A stretch of 11,178 bases of DNA from Bacteroidales bacterium (lineage in GTDB: Bacteria > Bacteroidota > Bacteroidia > Bacteroidales > UBA932), in assembly GCA_017472115.1 (NCBI GenBank), contig JAFUQW010000073.1:1-11178 (forward strand), read 5' to 3'. This document shows positions 6,383-11,178 of the stretch, piece after piece (the first letter of the stretch is position 1; each line of letters starts with the position of its first letter). The notes beneath the pieces were generated by a model. That model was not told where the DNA came from, made no database searches, and worked only from the letters and a program-made list of their open reading frames with translations. Made by a program: the position numbers and the translations under genes.

Positions 6383-7525
6383 TTATAGATTTACAACCTT
6401 TCCGGCAAACAGGATATTATCATTTGTCTTGTCTGCAATCACAAACATATATGGTCTGTCAACCGTCATTTCCACCGGTGCGGCTTCAGGACGAGCTGAT
6501 GTGAGACGGATCTGTGCAGCAGTGACTGCAGCCGCCTCCGTACCCTTCTCAGTGATGTCGATATAGCATTTCTGCTTCACCTGATCGAGGACAAGAGGTC
6601 CCATTGCAGCTATTCCCTTGAAGTCGGCGGCTGATGTGAATGCTGACTTTATGCCCATGCTCTGAAGTGCAGGATTGAGGATAAGAGATGTCTCGACCTT
6701 GGCCTTAGGCATCTTGAACTTCACCTGACGAGGTGCGAACATTCCCATGGCGGTATTATATACGGACTCGCCGACGTATGGCATGAAAGAATCGATGTCC
6801 ATCCCCTTCGGAGGAAGTATCACATACATCGAATAACGGCTGCCGGCATATGGAAGTTCCACCATCTGGCATCCCTGATACTCGGCGTAGTTCATCCTGT
6901 CGTTACGGTTCATCATCCGGACCTTGGAAGTCTTGGTAAGACCATGGAAATCAGCCTCTTTCGTCAGTTTCTCCGAGAACTCGTCCTCCCATGGAGCATT
7001 GAAATAGAGAGCGTTCACCAGAACCATCACCATGCCCGGTCCCAGACGGTCGATGATCTCAGTGATCTTGCCGTTGGTGTTCTCCGCGCACCAGTTGTTT
7101 ATGGCCTTGACCGTAGCCGGATCGGCAAAGCTGAGCGAAGTGATGAATGCATCGAAATCCTTCTGGAGAAGATTCACATAGCTGTTCCTGATGCTGAAGT
7201 CGTCATCTACCCACACCGAATTTGCCGACTTTACTGTAAGAGTATCGTTGTTCCCGAGGTCCTCGGCCTTGAATATGCATCCGTTCAGAGCATTGTCGAA
7301 TTCGACTCTGGTCTCCCCCTCAGCTCCTTCCGCCAGCATGGAAAGCGCCACTCCGGCGCTGTATGGAGACACAACGACATTCTCCCCTTTTTCTGTTATT
7401 GCATTTGCGCTTTTGAAGAATGACAGAGCAAAGCCGGTCTTTGAGCCCTGAGAAGGTGCTTCAGGCTCGGAGCCGCATGAAACCATGGCTACAATAGCCG
7501 CTGCTGATAAAATGATTCGTTTCAT
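6383..7525 (-). CDS. Lipoprotein serpin (serine/cysteine protease inhibitor)
   Basis: A 380-residue serpin, a suicide inhibitor that traps proteases by loop insertion. The N-terminus MKRIILSAAAIVAMVSCGS has an acceptable lipobox (MVSC, C17), so the protein is probably lipid-anchored, perhaps on the outer surface. Serpin landmarks are VVSPYSAGVALSML (51-64), NALYFNAPWEDEF (171-183), the hinge EKGTEAAAV (326-334) and the C-terminal DRPYMFVI (356-363). The Ala-rich hinge predicts a true inhibitor. Counting from the hinge, T342 falls at P1 within R340-L-T-S343, but the loop up to the C-terminal motif is about five residues longer than in alpha-1-antitrypsin, so the scissile bond is uncertain. The start is ATG 7525: it gives the signal peptide, and upstream in-frame codons overlap the transporter gene, which ends 5 nt before. 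A serpin in this operon is unexpected. Confidence 0.93.
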   Translation of the reverse strand: MKRIILSAAAIVAMVSCGSEPEAPSQGSKTGFALSFFKSANAITEKGENVVVSPYSAGVALSMLAEGAEGETRVEFDNALNGCIFKAEDLGNNDTLTVKSANSVWVDDDFSIRNSYVNLLQKDFDAFITSLSFADPATVKAINNWCAENTNGKITEIIDRLGPGMVMVLVNALYFNAPWEDEFSEKLTKEADFHGLTKTSKVRMMNRNDRMNYAEYQGCQMVELPYAGSRYSMYVILPPKGMDIDSFMPYVGESVYNTAMGMFAPRQVKFKMPKAKVETSLILNPALQSMGIKSAFTSAADFKGIAAMGPLVLDQVKQKCYIDITEKGTEAAAVTAAQIRLTSARPEAAPVEMTVDRPYMFVIADKTNDNILFAGKVVNL

Positions 7526-7530
7526 AATAA

Positions 7531-8841
7531 TTATTTCTTTCCGTATTCGGGATCCACCTTGAGCAGGAAGGTCACAAGTACCGTCACAAGGCAGCAGATC
7601 ATAACAAAGCCGAAGAAGTGAACATAACCTATCGCCTCCTGGATATATCCTGCCACCATACCCGGAAGCATCATGCTCATGGCCATGAATGCAGTACATA
7701 GCGAATAGTGTGCCGTTTTGAATTCACCCTCCGAGAAGTAGATCAGATAAAGCATATAAGCCGTGAAGCCGAAACCGTATCCGAACTGGTCCAGAGCCAC
7801 GCAGGAGCCTATTATCCAGATGTTTTCAGGCTGGAAGGCCGCAAGGAAGACAAACGAAAGGCATGGCAGGGTCAGGCTGAGGGCCATAGGCCAGAGCGAG
7901 CGCTTGAGTCCCCACTTCGAGGCCGCTATTCCACCTAGGATTCCTCCGACCGTCAGCGCCGCCACTCCTATCGTTCCATATATGAGTCCTACCGATTCCG
8001 TTGAAAGGCCGAGACCTCCTTCAGCCATAGAGTCGAGAAGGAAAGGATTCATCATCTTCACGAGGAAGGCCTCCGGAAGCCTGTACAGAAGCATGAAAAG
8101 CATGGCTATCAGGACATTCTTCTTGCTGAAGAAGGTCACGAAAGTACGTCCGAATTCGCGGAATATCTCCTTCACGGAAGACTTGCCTTCAGCAAGTCTC
8201 GGAGCATCTGCAGCAGGCTTCGGCAGCGCGAATGTATGCCAGATCGTAATGGCCGCGAAAAGCACTGCCGATATAAGCAAGGTTATAGTCCATGCCTGAG
8301 GAATGTCTCCGAGGCGTCTTTCGAGAACTCCGGCAATGACGACAAGGACGCCCTGGCCGAAGATGGATGAAAGACGGTAGAAGGTACTTCGGATGCCTAC
8401 AAAGAGGCTCTGGTCCTTCTGTCCGAGGGCGAGCATATAGAATCCGTCTGCAGCTATGTCGTGGGTTGCAGATGCAAAGGCTGTGATCCAGAACAGGACA
8501 AGAGTCGCGGTAAACAGGGACACATCCGTACTACCCTCGGCAATGACCTCGGCCGAAGGATGAGGAAGCGCGAAGGCTACGGCAGCAAAGGCAACCGACA
8601 TCAGCACCTGCATTGCCGTTATCCACCAGCGCTTTGTCCTGATGATGTCCACGAAAGGACTCCAAAGGGGCTTTATCACCCACGGAAGATAAAGAAGGCT
8701 GGTGAACATGGCCATATCACCTTTGGACATACCCATGTTCGTGAACATGATCACCGATATGTTGTTCACTATGAAATATGGTATCCCTTCCGCAAAATAC
8801 AGAGTGGGTATCCACCACCAGGGATTTGTTCTTGTCGTCAT
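7531..8841 (-). CDS. AmpG-like MFS transporter, probable muropeptide permease
   Basis: A 436-residue inner-membrane protein of the major facilitator superfamily, related to AmpG, which imports anhydro-muropeptides from the periplasm for recycling. Supporting motifs are LYFAEGIPYF (14-23), the helix-2/3 loop YLPWVIKPLWSPFVD (51-65) and ASATHDIAADGFYMLAL (123-139), which corresponds to the TQDI-type motif in AmpG. About twelve hydrophobic segments can be counted, with a charged central loop around residues 210-235. The length fits single-domain AmpG proteins of Bacteroidota, shorter than the 14-helix E. coli protein. Its ATG overlaps the stop of the DUF4922-SpoIID gene by 4 nt (ATGA), and the serpin starts 5 nt after its stop. 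Muropeptide transport is inferred from family and neighbours; other MFS sugar transporters in this branch cannot be excluded. Confidence 0.88.
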   Translation of the reverse strand: MTTRTNPWWWIPTLYFAEGIPYFIVNNISVIMFTNMGMSKGDMAMFTSLLYLPWVIKPLWSPFVDIIRTKRWWITAMQVLMSVAFAAVAFALPHPSAEVIAEGSTDVSLFTATLVLFWITAFASATHDIAADGFYMLALGQKDQSLFVGIRSTFYRLSSIFGQGVLVVIAGVLERRLGDIPQAWTITLLISAVLFAAITIWHTFALPKPAADAPRLAEGKSSVKEIFREFGRTFVTFFSKKNVLIAMLFMLLYRLPEAFLVKMMNPFLLDSMAEGGLGLSTESVGLIYGTIGVAALTVGGILGGIAASKWGLKRSLWPMALSLTLPCLSFVFLAAFQPENIWIIGSCVALDQFGYGFGFTAYMLYLIYFSEGEFKTAHYSLCTAFMAMSMMLPGMVAGYIQEAIGYVHFFGFVMICCLVTVLVTFLLKVDPEYGKK

Positions 8842-11138
8842 TCTGAGTGGTTTATTACTGTTCCCGGATAATAATGGTTCAATATCTCCTTATATGTATA
8901 GCCTTGCGAGGCCATTACCGCGGCACCTATCTGGCAGAGGCCGACACCGTGGCCCCATCCTTTGCCGTGAAGAATGATCTTATCCTTTGTCATTTCTATT
9001 TCAAAAGCCGAACTCTTGAGATGGCTCTCCGAAAGTATCTTTCTGATCTCCAGTTCCTTGCCGACGATCAGAGTCTTTTCCGTCCCCGTGATCTTCAGTT
9101 TGCATATCCTTCCGGAGTCCCCTCTTTCAAGGGCCTCCATCGACCTGATCCTGCCGATACGGTGTCCGCTTCTGCGTGACACAAGTTCAGAAAGCCCGTC
9201 GATGTCATATTCCTGCGTCCATCTGTAGAAATCCACGGTCTCCTGATCGTAGTTGTTAAGTACCTGACCCAGGATTTCCTTGTCCCGGGTGTCACAGAAA
9301 CATTTCTGATCCGGATCGTGACCCGGAGCATCAGAAAGAGGGACCAGATAACCGTAGTCCTTATCCTCCCAGCATACGGAGAATCTTTCCATCACGCCGC
9401 CGCAGCATTTGGAGAAACGTGTATCGCAAAGTTCTCCGTCATAGGTCAGGACCTGTCCCCAGGTGCTGTCAATGGCCTTGCGAACGGTCTTGCCGGTAGC
9501 ACGGGTAAGGCCCTGATACCTCTGGCAATGATCGTCGGCACACACATCGAAGAGATGATGGTCGTCATGGTCATACCATTTCACATATTCCACGACATCA
9601 GCCTCATCGGTCTCTGTCTGACGGTGGAGGTGCGAATCAAGGTCAGACACAAGGGACGGAACATCACAGACTCCTTCAGGAATCTCCGCATGGCGTTCCT
9701 TTCGCGACGATGCTATCTGGGCCATGACCCATGAGCGGGAAATGACGGCATGAGCCTTAAGGAATTCTTCTGAAGCGGTCGCGCTCATCTCCGATGATAT
9801 TACGCTCAGCAGATAATCCTCCACTCCTACGACATTTACTGCAATCAGTTGACCTTTGTCAACTATTATCTTCAGAGCACCGGCAAATTTCTGATTCTCC
9901 TTGCGTTCCCAATGGAAGTTGACTCCGATCGTCACTCCGTAAAGGGCAAACGACGGCTCTGCGAACATTGTGGAAGGGGTCTGGGCCCCGAAGTACAATT
10001 CATCGTAAAGGGCTCCGTCATACTCGATCTTTCCTTCGCGAAGGATAGCCTTGCGAGGGCCTGCACCGTCGGTAAGTATCTCGAACTCTATTTCTTTTCC
10101 CGACATGATGCCGACCTCAAGAACAGGCTGGGTGCGGGTAAGCCTGTTGACTATCTCTGCTTCCTCTTCTTCTGTTATAGAGACCTCACGAACCATTTCA
10201 GAGAGCAGTTCCGGTGTAATCTTTTCGTATTCCTCCTTGACAGGAACGATGAATACGCCTCCCATATCCGCACATCCCGGACTCATGGTAAGATGATCCG
10301 GACCGTCCGAGAAATAATGATGCGAACGATGTCTGCTTCGGAAAATCACTATCGAGCGGAACTCCCCGTCCTTCCAGTAGGTAAAGAGGTTGAAAAGAGG
10401 TTCCTTTTCGCCTTCCGGAATTTCAGCACAGTCCAGGAGTCTGTAGAAGATCTTTGCAGCGGACTTGGCGGTTTCGGCCTTTATGACAAAGACTCCAGTT
10501 GTAAATCGTTTGTAATGATATAGGTTTGCGTCCTGCTCGGATGTCAGATACTGCAGGATGTCATTCTGAGCGCACTCACTGTCATTCTGAGCACACTCAC
10601 TGTCATTCTGAGCACAAGCGAAGAATCTCTCCACATCCTCCTGAAGCGGGATCAGCCCTTTCGGAGCCGCCTGGAAATGATGATGGTCAGGCGCAGAGGC
10701 TCCGCTCTTCGGCCCGTTGTAGAAGAATGTGAAACCATCATATTTGCGGGCCAGATCCAACATATCCACATACCTCTTCCAGATCGACTGGTCTGTGTGC
10801 CTGTTCATGGCAATGACCAGATGGTCAGGAAATATAGGATAAGGATTTACGAGAATATGATATTTCTTTCCCTTCCTGCCATCGAACTTGAGCATTATCT
10901 GCTCTGCCGGGCGGTTATCCCTGCACAGAAAGCATCTGCGCGCAGCGATCTCCTCTTTGCTGAGCTTTGCTGCAGATGATATCATCCTCGCCGGATTGAA
11001 CTGCAGCTTCACTTTCAGTCCTCCCACCTCGACTTCTCTGACCAGCACATTCTTCAATGCGCGGAAGTTGTCACAGGCAAGAGGCCAGCGTGACAGCTGG
11101 TCTCCTACAAACTTATATATCGATTTATTATTATTCAT
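8838..11138 (-). CDS. Two-domain protein: DUF4922 (HIT/GalT-like) fused to SpoIID/LytB
   Basis: A 766-residue protein. The N-terminal part (about 1-345) is DUF4922, related to the HIT/galactose-1-phosphate uridylyltransferase fold: a CFLC pair (69-72), HILVNPYPIFPDH (94-106) and the DHHHFQ nucleotide-binding motif (151-156), suggesting a nucleotidyltransferase or phosphorylase. The C-terminal part (about 350-766) is SpoIID/LytB, a peptidoglycan lytic transglycosylase family: VEDYLLSVISSEM with catalytic-type E450, CQRYQG (538-543), KCCGG (577-581) and GKGWGHGVGLCQIGA (725-739). No signal peptide or membrane segment is visible, odd for a wall enzyme. Residues 174-193 come from an in-frame DNA repeat (10560-10628). 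ATG 11138 is preferred because GGAG lies 6 nt upstream; ATG 11150 would add four residues. It overlaps its neighbours by 8 and 4 nt. Confidence 0.9.
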   Translation of the reverse strand: MNNNKSIYKFVGDQLSRWPLACDNFRALKNVLVREVEVGGLKVKLQFNPARMISSAAKLSKEEIAARRCFLCRDNRPAEQIMLKFDGRKGKKYHILVNPYPIFPDHLVIAMNRHTDQSIWKRYVDMLDLARKYDGFTFFYNGPKSGASAPDHHHFQAAPKGLIPLQEDVERFFACAQNDSECAQNDSECAQNDILQYLTSEQDANLYHYKRFTTGVFVIKAETAKSAAKIFYRLLDCAEIPEGEKEPLFNLFTYWKDGEFRSIVIFRSRHRSHHYFSDGPDHLTMSPGCADMGGVFIVPVKEEYEKITPELLSEMVREVSITEEEEAEIVNRLTRTQPVLEVGIMSGKEIEFEILTDGAGPRKAILREGKIEYDGALYDELYFGAQTPSTMFAEPSFALYGVTIGVNFHWERKENQKFAGALKIIVDKGQLIAVNVVGVEDYLLSVISSEMSATASEEFLKAHAVISRSWVMAQIASSRKERHAEIPEGVCDVPSLVSDLDSHLHRQTETDEADVVEYVKWYDHDDHHLFDVCADDHCQRYQGLTRATGKTVRKAIDSTWGQVLTYDGELCDTRFSKCCGGVMERFSVCWEDKDYGYLVPLSDAPGHDPDQKCFCDTRDKEILGQVLNNYDQETVDFYRWTQEYDIDGLSELVSRRSGHRIGRIRSMEALERGDSGRICKLKITGTEKTLIVGKELEIRKILSESHLKSSAFEIEMTKDKIILHGKGWGHGVGLCQIGAAVMASQGYTYKEILNHYYPGTVINHSE
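10560..10628 (-). repeat. 21-bp tandem repeat (GTCATTCTGAGC type) inside the DUF4922 domain
   Basis: Three copies of GTCATTCTGAGC begin at 10560, 10581 and 10602, the first two being 21 bp long and differing at one base, the third running on into ACAAGCGAAGAATCT. The core resembles a short dispersed repeat (GTCATTCTGAGCGAAGCGAAGAATC) that I recall from intergenic regions of many bacterial genomes. Here it lies in a coding frame and is translated as ACAQND followed by two SECAQND units, between DVERFF and ILQYLTSEQ. Confidence 0.85.
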
Positions 11139-11178
11139 TCCTGTCTCCATTCATTGCGATACGTGCCTCGAGCTCCCA
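11131..11178 (-). CDS. C-terminal end of an upstream gene, function unknown
   Basis: A minus-strand frame enters from the right edge and ends at TAA (11133-11131) after 15 codons reading WELEARIAMNGDRNE. It overlaps the preferred start of the DUF4922-SpoIID gene by 8 nt, the same tight packing seen down the rest of the block, which supports a real operon member. The fragment is too short to name, and a chance open frame of this length is possible. Confidence 0.5.
   Translation of the reverse strand, partial: WELEARIAMNGDRNE

Noticed and set aside
7526..7699. In-frame extension of the serpin by 58 residues upstream of ATG 7525
   Set aside because: It lies wholly within the transporter gene, has no family similarity, and would bury the lipoprotein signal.
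9849..10523. Long plus-strand open frame opposite the DUF4922-SpoIID gene
   Set aside because: It is antisense to a strongly supported gene, shows no recognisable domain, and arises from the codon pattern of the real frame.
10560..10628. CRISPR-like array
   Set aside because: The units are direct 21-bp tandem copies with no unique spacers, and they lie inside a coding frame.

Overview
The window looks like chromosomal DNA of a Bacteroidales bacterium (phylum Bacteroidota). Support comes from TAnnTTTG-type -7 promoter boxes, weak or absent Shine-Dalgarno sequences, and gene content typical of the order: a DUF4922-SpoIID fusion, a GH171/DUF1343 protein, a DUF6515 protein and a lipoprotein serpin. 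Base composition is near 50% GC. I cannot name the genus from the sequence.

Layout. Positions 1-134 (-) hold the N-terminus of an exported protein that runs off the left edge. An AT-rich region without a gene (135-466) precedes an RmlD-like sugar-nucleotide reductase (467-1342, +). This gene meets prfB, encoding release factor 2 (1343-2452, -), stop codon to stop codon with no spacer. A short divergent promoter region (2453-2541) serves prfB and a rightward pair: a YghZ-type aldo/keto reductase (2542-3543) and murI glutamate racemase (3540-4295), coupled by an ATGA overlap. A hairpin that includes the murI stop codon separates murI from the leftward block.

Leftward block (11178 to 4329, -). 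In transcription order it holds the last codons of an unknown upstream gene, a DUF4922-SpoIID two-domain protein, an AmpG-like MFS transporter, a lipoprotein serpin, a NamZ-like exo-N-acetylmuramidase (GH171/DUF1343) and, after a hairpin, an exported Pro-rich DUF6515 protein. The first five genes are joined by overlaps of 8 and 4 nt and gaps of 5 and 2 nt, so they almost certainly form one operon. The known family roles suggest peptidoglycan turnover and salvage: NamZ releases MurNAc, AmpG imports muropeptides, SpoIID acts on glycan strands, and DUF4922 resembles a nucleotidyltransferase or phosphorylase. The serpin is the odd member and may protect the cell surface from proteases. murI, for D-glutamate, lies next door on the other strand.

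Most notable points: a 21-bp GTCATTCTGAGC-type repeat carried in frame inside the DUF4922 domain; a SpoIID domain in a protein with no visible export signal, encoded beside a muropeptide importer; a serpin with a longer-than-usual reactive loop inside the same operon; and a prfB gene without the usual autoregulatory frameshift. I saw no tRNA, rRNA, CRISPR array, insertion sequence or phage gene.
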